Positions 27,668 to 37,145 of a DNA stretch of 64,000 nt are shown here, piece after piece. Location: NCBI GenBank assembly GCA_046351555.1, contig JAXLYI010000013.1, positions 62,001 through 126,000 of the forward strand, read 5' to 3'. The stretch's first letter is position 1. Every line of letters starts with the position of its first letter. The DNA is from CAISKJ01 sp046351555 (lineage in GTDB: Bacteria; Myxococcota_A; Polyangia; Polyangiales; Ga0077539). The notes below the pieces were generated by a model. It was not told the DNA's origin. It was given only the letters and a program-made list of their open reading frames with translations, and made no database searches. The position numbers were made by a program, and so were the translations under genes.

Positions 27668-28581
27668 ACGGCCGCCTCGCGCTCGCCCTCGCCCTCGCCT
27701 CCACCCTCGCGGCCCCGCGGGCGCTCGCCCAATCCATCCCGCCGCTCGAGGTGATCGCCCCCGACGGCTGCGTCGACCCCGCCTCCCTCCGCGCCGAGCT
27801 CGCCCGCGCCGGCGTCGACCTCGCGCCCACCGCCCCGTGGCGCGGCCGCGTCGTCGCGCGACGCATCGCGCCCTCACAGTGGCTCCTCACCGTCGACGTC
27901 ACCGCCGAGCGCGCCACGCACGACGCCCGCTCGGTCGACCGCTGCGACGGGCTCCCCGAGCTCGCCGCGCTCCTCGTCCGCAACGCGCTCCCGCCGCCTC
28001 GACCGCCCCCCACACCCGCACGCCCAGCCCCGACACGCGTCGGCGTCCACGCGATCGCCGGCGGCGTCCTCGCCTTCGGGATGCTCGCGCCCGTGTCCCC
28101 CGGGCTCACCGTCGGCGCGGGCGTGGTCGTCGGCCCCTGGCGCGCCGAGCTCGCCGTCGCGTGGTACGCGCCCCAGGGAGACGCCGGCTCGCTCACCGCG
28201 CCCCGCGTCGAGGCCGCGCACGGGGCCCTCCGCGGCTGCTACGCCCCCGGCGGCGACCGCCGCGCCGTCCGCCTCGACCTGTGCCTCGCCGGGGAGCTGG
28301 GCGCGGTCGGCGACGTGTTCGGCGCGGGCGACCCCTCGCGCCCGATCGCGTCGTGGGCGTGGTGGGTCGCGGCGCAAGCGGGCGCGCGCGTCACCTGGCG
28401 GCCGGTGCCCGCGGTGGGGCTCTGGGCCGACGCGGGGCTGCGCGCGATGCTGGTCAACCCGCAACCGGCCCTCGTCACCGACGCGCCGAGCGCGGGTTGC
28501 GGCGCACACGTGTGTCTCGATCCTGTAAGCTCCTGGGTGCAGCCCGTCGTCGCGGCGGGTCTGGAGGTACGGATCCGGTGA
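27664..28581 (+). CDS. exported protein of the sigma-factor operon
   Basis: 305 residues from GTG 27664, overlapping the preceding stop (GTGA). Signal peptide ending at PRALAQS, a small N-terminal domain with a Cys pair (GCVDP and RCDGLPE), a proline-rich linker near residue 125, then a Gly/Ala/Val-rich region with alternating hydrophobic residues (VGAGVVVGPWRAELAVAWYAP, LWADAGLRAMLV) that looks like an outer-membrane beta-barrel of eight or so strands. No enzyme motif is visible. Probably an outer-membrane protein controlled by the adjacent sigma factor. Confidence 0.7.
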   Translation: MNGRLALALALASTLAAPRALAQSIPPLEVIAPDGCVDPASLRAELARAGVDLAPTAPWRGRVVARRIAPSQWLLTVDVTAERATHDARSVDRCDGLPELAALLVRNALPPPRPPPTPARPAPTRVGVHAIAGGVLAFGMLAPVSPGLTVGAGVVVGPWRAELAVAWYAPQGDAGSLTAPRVEAAHGALRGCYAPGGDRRAVRLDLCLAGELGAVGDVFGAGDPSRPIASWAWWVAAQAGARVTWRPVPAVGLWADAGLRAMLVNPQPALVTDAPSAGCGAHVCLDPVSSWVQPVVAAGLEVRIR

Positions 28582-29705
28582 AGCTCTCCGGCGCGCTGAT
28601 GGTGTGTTCGCTCGCGGCCGCGTGCCTCGGCGAACCCTACGCCGTCGGCCGCGCCCCCGCCGACGGCCCACCGCCCGCGCCCGTCGCCCCGCCGCCGCCC
28701 CCCGAGAGCGCCGTCCAGATCGCCGCGCAGGACTACGACACCTGCGTCCGCACCGCCGGCCGCGGAACCTTCTGCGCCGGCCTCTCCGCCGGCGGCAACG
28801 GCGCGCTCCGGCGTGCCCCCCTCGGCGGCGCGGCCAACGCCGTCCAGCGCCTCTCCGAGCACAACGGGATCGGCTTCGTCCTCGCCGACGTGCTCGGCGC
28901 CGAGCGCCCCGCGATGCTCCGCGCGAGCGAGCCCGTGGAGGAACTCGGGCGCTTCCTCGCCGCGGAGACCGGGCGCCACCCGGACTTCGGCGGCGTCCAG
29001 GGCGTCGCGGGCATCGGCGCCGACGCCTACGCCTGGACGCACGCGGGCGAGCTCTTCTGCGCGGGCGACTGCCGCCTCGTCGGGCCCATGCAGGTCAACG
29101 GGCGCGCGGCCCTCGCGGCGCTCCCCGCCATTCGCGAGGTTGCGCTCGGCGCCGAGCACGCCTGCGCGCTCTTCGCGAGCGGCCGCGTCGAGTGCTGGGG
29201 CGACAACCGCCACGCCCAGTGCGGAACCGCCGACCTCGTGATGGCCCACGCCCGCGCCCCGATCCCCTGGGCCCCGCTCGCCGCGTCCATCGCCGCGGGC
29301 TCGGATTTCAGCTGCATCGTGAAGCTCGACGGCGACGCCTTCTGCTGGGGCGGTGAGGGCCCCGAGCCCGTGCGCACCGTGCTGCTCCCCGCGCTGCGCG
29401 GCGTCCACAACGTCACGCAGCTCACCTTCGGCGCCCTCCACGGCTGCGCCCTCCACGACGACGGCGCCGTCGACTGCTGGGGCATGGGCGCGGCCGCCGG
29501 ATCGTCGCGCCCCACCACGGCCCCGACGCGCGTCCCGATCCCCGCGGCGCGCCGGCTCGCCTCGGGCCTCACCCACACCTGCGCCGAGACCACCGACGGC
29601 GGCGTCTGGTGCTGGGGCGCCAACGCGCACGGCGAGGTCGGCGCGCCCGCCGGCGAGGCCCGCGACGCCGCGCACCCGATCGCGCTCGTCCCCGTCCGTT
29701 GGTAG
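28578..29705 (+). CDS. RCC1-repeat lipoprotein
   Basis: 375 residues from GTG 28578, overlapping the upstream stop (GTGA). Signal peptide with lipobox SLAAAC, Pro-rich linker, then four or more RCC1/BLIP-II-like blades with a Cys before the blade and the motif C-W-G at its end: CALFASGRVECWGDN, CIVKLDGDAFCWGG, CALHDDGAVDCWG and CAETTDGGVWCWGAN. The paired Cys in each blade probably form disulphides, fitting a secreted or surface propeller. RCC1-like lipoproteins are numerous in Myxococcota; ligands are unknown. Confidence 0.82.
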   Translation: MKLSGALMVCSLAAACLGEPYAVGRAPADGPPPAPVAPPPPPESAVQIAAQDYDTCVRTAGRGTFCAGLSAGGNGALRRAPLGGAANAVQRLSEHNGIGFVLADVLGAERPAMLRASEPVEELGRFLAAETGRHPDFGGVQGVAGIGADAYAWTHAGELFCAGDCRLVGPMQVNGRAALAALPAIREVALGAEHACALFASGRVECWGDNRHAQCGTADLVMAHARAPIPWAPLAASIAAGSDFSCIVKLDGDAFCWGGEGPEPVRTVLLPALRGVHNVTQLTFGALHGCALHDDGAVDCWGMGAAAGSSRPTTAPTRVPIPAARRLASGLTHTCAETTDGGVWCWGANAHGEVGAPAGEARDAAHPIALVPVRW

Positions 29706-30934
29706 TGAGACGCCCCCTCGCCCTCGCGCTCGGCCTCACGCTCGCCACACGGGCCGCGCTCGTCGCCGCGACGCGCGAACCGCCGCGCTGGGACGGGCAC
29801 TTCTACGCCCGCTACGCCGAGGCCATCGCGCGCGGCCTGGGCTACGCGGAGGTCGCCCCGGGCGCGGCCCCGCGGCCGACGGCGTTCTACCCGGTGGGCT
29901 ACCCCGCCGCCCTCGCCGCGGCGATGCGCGCGGTCGGCGACGCCACCGTCGCGATGGCGCTCGTCAACCTCGTCGCAGCCCTCGCCGCCGCAGCCGCGCT
30001 GACGGCCGTCGCAGCGCGCGCGGGCGGCGAGCGGGCCGCGACGCGTGCGGCCGTCCTCTACGCGCTCTACCCGGGCGCGGTCCTGTGGTGCGGCGCGGCG
30101 ATGACCGAGACGCTCCACGGCGCCCTCCTCGCGCTATCCCTCGCGGCGACGGCCCTCCCACGCACCGAGCGCTCGCGCGGCGTCGGGGCCTTCGCGGCCG
30201 GCGCGGCCCTCGGCGCGGCCACGCTGGTCCGCCCGCAGTCGCTGCTGCTGCTCCCGCTCGCCTCGCTCGGCGGGCGCTCGCTGCGTGGTCGTGCGCTCGC
30301 GCTCCTACTCTCGACCCTCGGCGCGGCGGCGGTGGTGGCCCCGTGGACGGCGCGCAACTGCGCGACGCTCGACGCCTGCGCGCTCGTCAGCACCAACGGC
30401 GGAAGCAACCTCCTCATCGGAACCTTCCCCGACGCGCGCGGCGGCTACCGTCGCCCCGCCGCCGACGACGGGTGCGCCGACGTCCGCGGCGAGGTGCGCC
30501 GCGACCGCTGCATGTCGAACCTCGCCCGCGAACGCATCCGCGAGGCCCCCGGGCGCTGGCTCGCGCTCGGCGCGATGAAGCTCGCAGGAACGTTCCTGTG
30601 GGAGCACGACCCGGTGAGCTACCTGCGCGGCGAGCGGCGCGAGCGCTTCGGCGACGTCGCGTACGGCGCCCTCGTCGCGCTCTGCACGGCCGCGTGGTGG
30701 GCACTTCTCGCCGGCGCGTGGAAGGGCCTCGGGCGCGCGCGCGACAACGACGCGGCCGACGTCGCGGCGCGCTTCGCGGTGGGCGCGCTCGCGGCGACGG
30801 CGTTCACCCACGGCGTCTTCCTCGGAGCCGATCGCTACCACCTCGTCGTGGTGCCGCTGCTCTGTGTGCCCGCGGCGCTCGCGCGACGCAGCAACGACGC
30901 ACCTCGCACCGAGCGCGATTCTTCAAACGTTTGA
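29705..30934 (+). CDS. GT-C-fold membrane glycosyltransferase
   Basis: 409 residues from GTG 29705, sharing one base with the upstream TAG. About nine TM helices. The first loop carries RWDGHFYARYAEAIARGLGY, the acidic loop-1 motif expected for dolichyl/undecaprenyl-phosphate-mannose-type GT39/GT83 enzymes (ArnT, PMT). The Asp here is the likely catalytic base. It would move a sugar from a polyprenyl carrier to a protein or lipid on the periplasmic side. As the last gene of the sigma-factor chain it may glycosylate the exported proteins made by the operon; that is inference. A 186-base gap follows before the efflux operon, with no terminator hairpin that I can identify. Confidence 0.8.
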   Translation: MRRPLALALGLTLATRAALVAATREPPRWDGHFYARYAEAIARGLGYAEVAPGAAPRPTAFYPVGYPAALAAAMRAVGDATVAMALVNLVAALAAAAALTAVAARAGGERAATRAAVLYALYPGAVLWCGAAMTETLHGALLALSLAATALPRTERSRGVGAFAAGAALGAATLVRPQSLLLLPLASLGGRSLRGRALALLLSTLGAAAVVAPWTARNCATLDACALVSTNGGSNLLIGTFPDARGGYRRPAADDGCADVRGEVRRDRCMSNLARERIREAPGRWLALGAMKLAGTFLWEHDPVSYLRGERRERFGDVAYGALVALCTAAWWALLAGAWKGLGRARDNDAADVAARFAVGALAATAFTHGVFLGADRYHLVVVPLLCVPAALARRSNDAPRTERDSSNV

Positions 30935-31120
30935 CGCGGCGAGGGCGTTCTTTCACGCGACGCGCGCATCGGGAAGACGCGCCAGCGGGCGAATCTCCTC
31001 CGCGGGGAAGTTCACCACGGACGCGCGCCCGCGAGGCCCTCCGCGCGCGCCGCGCAACGCGGACGGCACGCGTCTTGTGAGCGGGTCGGCGCGCGCCTCC
31101 ACGGCCGCGCCACACACCTG

Positions 31121-34100
31121 ATGCAACGCTTCATTCACCGCCCCGTCCTCGCCATCGTCGTCTCCCTCCTCCTGATCTTCCTCGGCGCGCTGGCGATCCG
31201 CAGCCGGCCCATCTCGCAGTTCCCGGCGATCGCGCCGCCGCTGGTGATGGTGTCGCTGGCCTACCCCGGCGCGAGCGCGTCGGTGCTCGTCGACGCCGCG
31301 CTCATCCCGCTCGAGCGCGCGATCAACGGCGTGCAGGGGATGAAGTACATGGTCTCCGACGCCACCAGCGCCGGCGAGGCCACCATCCAGGTCGTGTTCG
31401 AGCTCGGCACCGACCCGAACCTCGCCGTGGTCAACGTCAAGACCCGCATCGACCAGGTGATGAACCAGCTCCCCCCGCTCGTGCAGCTCGAGGGCGTCGT
31501 CGTCGCGCCCGTGCAGCCGAGCATGCTGATGTACGTCAACCTCTACAGCACCGACCCCGGCGCCAACGAGACCTTCCTCTACAACTACGCCAGCGTGAAC
31601 CTCATCCCCGAGCTCCAGCGCATCTCGGGCATCGGGCGCGCGAGCATCCTCGGCAACCGGCAGTTCGCGATGCGCGTCTGGCTCAAGCCCGACCGCATGC
31701 GCGCCTACAACGTCTCGACCGAGGAGGTGATGCGCGCCATCTCCGAGCAGAGCGTCATCGGCCGCCCCGGCCGCACCGGCGGCGCCACCGGGATGACCTC
31801 CCAGTCCGTCGAGTACGTGCTCACCTACCAGGGCCGCTACAACCGCCCCGAGCAGTACGGCAACATCATCATCCGCGCGACGCCCGAGGGCGAGCTCCTC
31901 CACCTCCGCGACGTCGCCGACGTCGCGCTCGGCAGCGAGTTCTTCGACATCTACTCCAACCTCGACGGCCACCCCTCGGCGGCCATCGTGCTCAAGCAGA
32001 CGCCGGGCAGCAACGCCAGCCGGGTCATCGAGGACGTGAAGGCGCGCCTGCGCGAGCTCGAGCGCACGCGCTTCCCGCCCAACATGCACTACTCGATCAA
32101 CTACGACGTCTCGACCTTCCTCGACGCCTCCATCGAGAAGGTGCTCCACACGCTCTTCGAAGCCTTCGTGCTCGTCTCGCTGGTGGTGTTCGTCTTCCTC
32201 GGCGACTGGCGCTCCACCCTCATCCCGACGCTCGCGGTGCCCGTCTCGCTCATCGGGTCGTTCGCCTTCATGCAGGCCTTCGACCTCACCATCAACCTCA
32301 TCACCCTCTTCGCCCTCGTGCTCGCCATCGGCATCGTGGTCGACGACGCCATCGTCGTGGTCGAGGCCGTCCACGCGAAGATGGAGGAGGAGCCCCACCT
32401 CACCCCCTACGACGCGGTGAAGAAGGTCATCGGCGAGATCAGCGGCGCCATCGTCGCCATCACGCTCCTCATGGCCGCGGTGTTCGTCCCGGTGGCCTTC
32501 ATGACGGGCCCGGTCGGCGTGTTCTACCGGCAGTTCTCGATCACGATGGCGTCGTCGATCGTGCTCTCCGGCATCGTGGCCCTCACGCTCACCCCCGTGC
32601 TGTGCGCGATGATCCTCAAGAACGAGCACGGCAAGCCCAAGCGCCGCACGCCGGTGCGGATGCTCCTCGACCTCTTCAACCGCGCCTTCGACCGCGGCAC
32701 CGAGCGCTACGTGCGCGTCCTCGAGGCGATCGTCTCGCGGCGCGTGGTCACCTTCGGCGCGCTCGCGCTCTTCGCCGCGGGCGCCGTGCAGGTCAACCGC
32801 GGGCTCCCGGCGGGCTTCATCCCCAACGAGGACCAGGGGCAGATCTACGCCATCGTCCAGACGCCCCCCGGCGCCACGCTCGAGCGAACCAACCAGGTCG
32901 CGCGCGACCTCCAGCGCGTGGCCCGCACCGTCGACGGCGTCGAGTCGGTGTCGTCGCTCGCCGGCTACGAGATCCTCACCGAGGGCCGCGGCTCCAACGC
33001 GGGGACGTGCCTCATCAACCTCAAGCCCTGGTCGCAGCGCCGCCACACCGTCCGCCAGGTGATCGAGGAGCTGGAGGAGCGGGCCCGCGACATCGGCGCG
33101 CGGGTGGAGTTCTTCGAGCCCCCGTCGGTGCCCGGCTACGGCGCCGCCGACGGCTTCGCCCTGCGCCTCCTCGACCTCAGCGAGAACGTCGACTACAACG
33201 ACTTCGAGCGGGTCAACACGCGCTTCATGGAGGCGCTGGGGCGGCGGCCCGAGCTCGCGGGGCTCTTCACCTTCTACGCCGCCAACTACCCCCAGTACGA
33301 GCTGCAGATCGACAACCAGCTCGCGATGCAGAAGGGCGTGTCGATCCGCACCGCGCTCGACAACCTCGCGATCCTCATCGGCAGCACCTACGAGCAGGGC
33401 TTCATCCGCTTCGGGCGCTTCTACAAGGTGTACGTGCAGGCCCGGCCCGAGTCCCGCCGCCTCCCCGCCGACATCATGAACCTCTTCGTCAAGAACTCCC
33501 GCGACGAGATGGTCCCCTACTCGGCCTTCATGACGATGCGCGAGACGCACGGCCCCAACGAGATCACGCGCTACAACCTCTACAACTCCTCCGCCATCCG
33601 CGGCGTGGCGGCCCGCGGGTACACCAGCGACGACGCGATCCGCGCCGTGCGCGAGGTGGCCCGCACGCTCCCCCGCGGCTACGACATCGCCTGGGAGGGC
33701 CTCTCCTTCGACGAGGCGCGCCGCGGCAACGAGGCGGCCTACATCTTCCTCGTCGTGCTGGCCTTCGTGTACCTGGTGCTCGCGGCCCAGTACGAGAGCT
33801 TCATCATCCCGCTGGCGGTCATCCTGTCGCTGCCGGTGGGCGTCTTCGGCTCGCTCGTCGTGCTGCGCGCGCTCGGACTCGCCAACGACATCTACGCCCA
33901 GGTCGGCCTCGTCATGCTCGTCGGCCTCCTCGGGAAGAACGCCGTCCTCATCGTCGAGTACGCCGTCCAGCGCCACCACAAGGGCCTCCCCATCCGCGAG
34001 GCCGCCGTCGAGGCCGCGCGGGCCCGCTTCCGACCCATTCTCATGACCTCCTTCGCCTTCATCGCGGGACTCATCCCGCTGGTGCGCGCGACGGGCCCCG

Positions 34101-34282
34101 GCGCCGTCGGCAACCGCACCATCGGCGGCTCGGCCCTCGGCGGCATGCTCTTCGGCACCATCTTCGGCGTCGCGCTGATCCCGGGGCTCTACTACGTGTT
34201 CGGCAAGCTCGCCGAGGGCCGCTCGCTCATCCAGTTGGAGGAGGAGAACCCCGTCACCGAAGGCGACGAGCACCATGAGTGA
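31121..34282 (+). CDS. RND efflux pump, inner-membrane HAE1 transporter
   Basis: 1053 residues, normal for AcrB-type pumps. Starts MQRFIHRPVLAIVVS, the usual TM1 opening. TM4 carries the paired proton-relay Asp (IGIVVDDAIVVVEAVH) and TM10 the Lys (GLLGKNAVLIVEYA). Two large periplasmic loops and 12 TM helices are present. It exports drugs or other amphiphiles using the proton gradient, in complex with the adaptor and outer-membrane channel encoded just downstream. The outer-membrane gene starts 8 bases before this stop. No regulator gene is adjacent. Confidence 0.94.
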   Translation: MQRFIHRPVLAIVVSLLLIFLGALAIRSRPISQFPAIAPPLVMVSLAYPGASASVLVDAALIPLERAINGVQGMKYMVSDATSAGEATIQVVFELGTDPNLAVVNVKTRIDQVMNQLPPLVQLEGVVVAPVQPSMLMYVNLYSTDPGANETFLYNYASVNLIPELQRISGIGRASILGNRQFAMRVWLKPDRMRAYNVSTEEVMRAISEQSVIGRPGRTGGATGMTSQSVEYVLTYQGRYNRPEQYGNIIIRATPEGELLHLRDVADVALGSEFFDIYSNLDGHPSAAIVLKQTPGSNASRVIEDVKARLRELERTRFPPNMHYSINYDVSTFLDASIEKVLHTLFEAFVLVSLVVFVFLGDWRSTLIPTLAVPVSLIGSFAFMQAFDLTINLITLFALVLAIGIVVDDAIVVVEAVHAKMEEEPHLTPYDAVKKVIGEISGAIVAITLLMAAVFVPVAFMTGPVGVFYRQFSITMASSIVLSGIVALTLTPVLCAMILKNEHGKPKRRTPVRMLLDLFNRAFDRGTERYVRVLEAIVSRRVVTFGALALFAAGAVQVNRGLPAGFIPNEDQGQIYAIVQTPPGATLERTNQVARDLQRVARTVDGVESVSSLAGYEILTEGRGSNAGTCLINLKPWSQRRHTVRQVIEELEERARDIGARVEFFEPPSVPGYGAADGFALRLLDLSENVDYNDFERVNTRFMEALGRRPELAGLFTFYAANYPQYELQIDNQLAMQKGVSIRTALDNLAILIGSTYEQGFIRFGRFYKVYVQARPESRRLPADIMNLFVKNSRDEMVPYSAFMTMRETHGPNEITRYNLYNSSAIRGVAARGYTSDDAIRAVREVARTLPRGYDIAWEGLSFDEARRGNEAAYIFLVVLAFVYLVLAAQYESFIIPLAVILSLPVGVFGSLVVLRALGLANDIYAQVGLVMLVGLLGKNAVLIVEYAVQRHHKGLPIREAAVEAARARFRPILMTSFAFIAGLIPLVRATGPGAVGNRTIGGSALGGMLFGTIFGVALIPGLYYVFGKLAEGRSLIQLEEENPVTEGDEHHE

Positions 34283-35747
34283 CCGCGCCTGGAGGCGCCG
34301 CGCGGCCGCCCTGATCGCATCCGTCGCGCTCACAGCGTGCGTCCCCACGCTCCCGCAGGGCCCCGCCCGCGCGCCCAACACGCGCGTGCCCGAGTCCTTC
34401 GGCGGCGCCGCTGACACCACCAACTCCGCCTCGGCCGACTGGCGAACCTTCTTCGGCGACCCGCACCTCGCCGAGCTGATCGACGTCGCGCTCGGCAACA
34501 ACCAGGAGCTCAACATCGCCGTGCAGGAGATGCTCGTCGCCAACAACGAGGTGATGGCGCGGCGCGGCGAATACCTCCCGTCCATGGGCGTCGCGCTCGG
34601 CGCCGGCGTCGACCGCGTCGGCCGCTTCACCAGCCAGGGCCAGAGCGACGAGGCCACCGGCGTCGGCGCCATCCTCCAGAACTACTCCCTCGGCGTCTAC
34701 GCCTCGTGGGAGGTCGACGTCTGGTCGCGCCTCCGCAACGCCACGCGCGCCGCGACCTTCCGCTACCTCGCGAGCGGCGAGGGGCGGAAGTTCATGGTGA
34801 CGCGCCTCGTCGGCGAGATCGCCACCCGCTACTACGAGCTCCGCGCCCTCGACCGCCAGCTCGCGATCGTGCGCGACAACATCCGCCTCCAGCAGGACGC
34901 GCTGGAGATGGTTCGCATCCAGCAGCAGGCCGCGCGCGTCACCATGCTCGCGGTGCGGCGCTTCGAAGCGCAGCTCCAGGGCTTCCAGGCGCGCCAGTTC
35001 GAAATCGCCCAGCGCATCGTCGAGGCCGAGAACGCGCTCCACCTCCTGCTCGGGCGCTTCCCCCGCCCCATCGTGCGCAGCGACGCCGACATCCTCACCA
35101 CCGAGCCCGCCGCCGTCCACACCGGCCTCCCCGCCCAGCTCCTCGAGAACCGCCCCGACGTCCGCCGCGCCGAGCTCGAGCTCCGCGCCGCCGCGCTCGA
35201 CGTCGCCTCCGCGCGCGCGGCCTTCTACCCCGCGCTCCGCCTCGACGGCCGCCTCGGCTACCAGGCCTTCGACGTGAGGCGCCTCTTCGACACGCCCGAC
35301 TCGATCCTCTTCAACCTCTTCGCGGGCATCACCGCGCCGCTGCTCAACCGCGCCGGGCTCACCGCGGCGTACTTCTCCGCCAACTCCGTGCAGATGCAGG
35401 CCGTGCTCCGCTACGAGCGCGCGATCCTCAACGCCTTCCTCGAGGTGAACACCGGCGTCAGCCTGCTCGGCAACCTCGCGCGGATGTACGAGCTCAAATC
35501 GCAACAGGTCGACCGGCTCCGCGAGTCGGTCGACATCTCGACCCTGCTCTTCAACTCGGCCCGCGCGGACTACCTCGAGGTGCTCACCACCCGCCGCGAC
35601 TCGCTGGAGGCCCAAATGGAACTCATCGAAATCCGGCAGCGCCAGCTCGCCGCCACCGTCACCGTCTACCAGGCGCTCGGCGGCGGCTGGCGCACCCCCA
35701 CCACCACGCCCGCAGCCCCCGCTGCCCCTGCAGGAGGCGCCCGATGA
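34275..35747 (+). CDS. outer-membrane efflux lipoprotein (NodT/OprM type)
   Basis: 490 residues. Lipobox ALTAC at about residue 22, then two repeats of the TolC-type helical domain. Typical motifs are present: WRTFFGDPHLAELIDVAL near residue 55 and ENRPDVRRAELELRAAALDVASARAAFYP in the second half. It forms the trimeric outer-membrane channel of the tripartite pump. It overlaps the pump gene upstream by 8 bases and the adaptor gene downstream by 4 (ATGA). The C-terminus is a low-complexity Pro/Ala tail. Confidence 0.92.
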   Translation: MSDRAWRRRAAALIASVALTACVPTLPQGPARAPNTRVPESFGGAADTTNSASADWRTFFGDPHLAELIDVALGNNQELNIAVQEMLVANNEVMARRGEYLPSMGVALGAGVDRVGRFTSQGQSDEATGVGAILQNYSLGVYASWEVDVWSRLRNATRAATFRYLASGEGRKFMVTRLVGEIATRYYELRALDRQLAIVRDNIRLQQDALEMVRIQQQAARVTMLAVRRFEAQLQGFQARQFEIAQRIVEAENALHLLLGRFPRPIVRSDADILTTEPAAVHTGLPAQLLENRPDVRRAELELRAAALDVASARAAFYPALRLDGRLGYQAFDVRRLFDTPDSILFNLFAGITAPLLNRAGLTAAYFSANSVQMQAVLRYERAILNAFLEVNTGVSLLGNLARMYELKSQQVDRLRESVDISTLLFNSARADYLEVLTTRRDSLEAQMELIEIRQRQLAATVTVYQALGGGWRTPTTTPAAPAAPAGGAR

Positions 35748-36841
35748 ACCCGCTCCGCGCGTTTGCCCTCGCGGGCCTCCTCACCACCACTTCCATCGCC
35801 GCCGGCGGCTGCCACCACGAGCACCACCACGCCCAGGAGCACCCGCGCTTCGAGGTGACCGTGGTGTTGAAGCGCGACACCGAGGTGGTGCGCCCCTACG
35901 TCGCGCAGATCCGCGCGCACCAGCACATCGAGGTTCGCGCGCTCGAGCGCGGCTACCTGCGCGACACCTTCGTCGACGAGGGCCAGTCGGTGCACCGCGG
36001 GCAGCCCCTCTTCCAGCTCACCCCGATCATCCTCCAGGCCGAGGTCGCGCGCTCGTCGGCCGAGGTGCAGCGGGCGGAGGTGGAGTTCCGCAACACGCGG
36101 ATGCTGCGCGAGGGCAACGTGGTGTCGCCCAACGAGCTCGCGCTGGCCCAGGCGAGCCTCAGCCGCGCGTCCGCCGAGCGGGCGCTGGCCCAGGCGCACC
36201 TGCGCTTCTCGCGCCTCGACGCGCCCTTCGACGGCATCGTGGGCCGGCTGATGGCCCGCCGCGGCAGCCTCGTCGGCGAGGGCGACCTGCTCACCGTGCT
36301 CGCCGACAACAGCCGGATGTGGGTCTACTTCAACCTCAGCGAGCGCGAGTACCTCACCTACCGCCGCGCCCACCGCATCGGCGACCCCGTCCCCGTGCGC
36401 CTGCGCATGGCCAACGACGAGGTCTTCGCCCAGCCCGGCACCATCGAGACCATCGAGGCCGACTTCAACAACGAGACAGGAACCATCGCCTTCCGCGCGG
36501 GCTTCCCCAACCCCGACGGCCTGCTCCGCCACGGCGAGACCGGCGAGGTGCTGCTGACCACGGTGCTCCCCGGCGCGCTGCTGATCCCGCAGAAGGCGAC
36601 CTACACCGTGCTCGACAAGCGCTTCGTGTTCGTCGTCGGCCCGGACGACGTCGTCCGCGCGCGGGAGATCGGCGTCGGCGAGGAGCTGCCGCACCTGTAC
36701 GTGGTCGAGCGCGGGCTGCGCGAGGGCGACCGCGTGCTGCTCGACGGCCTGCGGCGCGTGCGCGACGGCGACACCATCGCGCCGAACGTCCGCGACCCGC
36801 GCGAGGTGCTCGAAGAGCTCAGGCAGTTGCCCGCGGAGTAG
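35744..36841 (+). CDS. RND periplasmic adaptor (membrane fusion protein)
   Basis: 365 residues. Signal peptide with lipobox AAGGC followed by a His-rich HHEHHHAQEH stretch at the mature N-terminus that could bind metal. Then the usual adaptor order: beta-barrel strand, lipoyl half-motifs (VDEGQSVHRGQPLFQL; LDAPFDGIVGRLM), an alpha-hairpin between them (about 95-165) and the C-terminal membrane-proximal domain. It bridges the pump and the outer-membrane channel. In most RND operons the adaptor gene comes first; here it is last. The ATG overlaps the channel stop (ATGA), so all three are one operon. Confidence 0.92.
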   Translation: MNPLRAFALAGLLTTTSIAAGGCHHEHHHAQEHPRFEVTVVLKRDTEVVRPYVAQIRAHQHIEVRALERGYLRDTFVDEGQSVHRGQPLFQLTPIILQAEVARSSAEVQRAEVEFRNTRMLREGNVVSPNELALAQASLSRASAERALAQAHLRFSRLDAPFDGIVGRLMARRGSLVGEGDLLTVLADNSRMWVYFNLSEREYLTYRRAHRIGDPVPVRLRMANDEVFAQPGTIETIEADFNNETGTIAFRAGFPNPDGLLRHGETGEVLLTTVLPGALLIPQKATYTVLDKRFVFVVGPDDVVRAREIGVGEELPHLYVVERGLREGDRVLLDGLRRVRDGDTIAPNVRDPREVLEELRQLPAE

Positions 36842-36929
36842 AGCGCGCGAGGCGCGGGCGCGGTGAGCAGGGTGGGTGACGTTGGCGCCGCGGCTTGTTG
36901 CGCTCGCTCGCCGCTGATACGTTCCCCGC

Positions 36930-37145
36930 GTGTCTGCGGAGAACGTCGAACATCATCTCCCAAGCGACCATCCGGCGCTGCTCGCCGCGCTTCGCGCCCC
37001 GATCGAGTCCGAGTCGGACGAAGAGCAGGAGGCGGTCGAGGCCGCGATGAACTCGGGCCAGCTCGTGCCGGGGTCGATCGTGACGACCGAGCTCGCTCGG
37101 CGGGCGCGGGACGTCACGCCTCGTCGTCCTCCGTCGCTTCCGTGA
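36930..37145 (+). CDS. small acidic hypothetical protein
   Basis: 71 residues from GTG 36930. The N-terminal two thirds is rich in Glu, Asp and Ala (ESESDEEQEAVEAAMNSG) and the end is basic and Pro-rich. The last 32 bases overlap the convergent nucleotidyltransferase gene tail to tail. Size, charge and position resemble an antitoxin or a truncated regulator, but no fold is recognisable. It may be a remnant; no good Shine-Dalgarno is seen. Confidence 0.4.
   Translation: MSAENVEHHLPSDHPALLAALRAPIESESDEEQEAVEAAMNSGQLVPGSIVTTELARRARDVTPRRPPSLP

Noticed and set aside
30953..34672. A minus-strand open frame of over 1200 codons opposite the RND pump
   Set aside because: Low-complexity Asp/Glu/Arg/Val peptide antisense to a clear AcrB-type gene.
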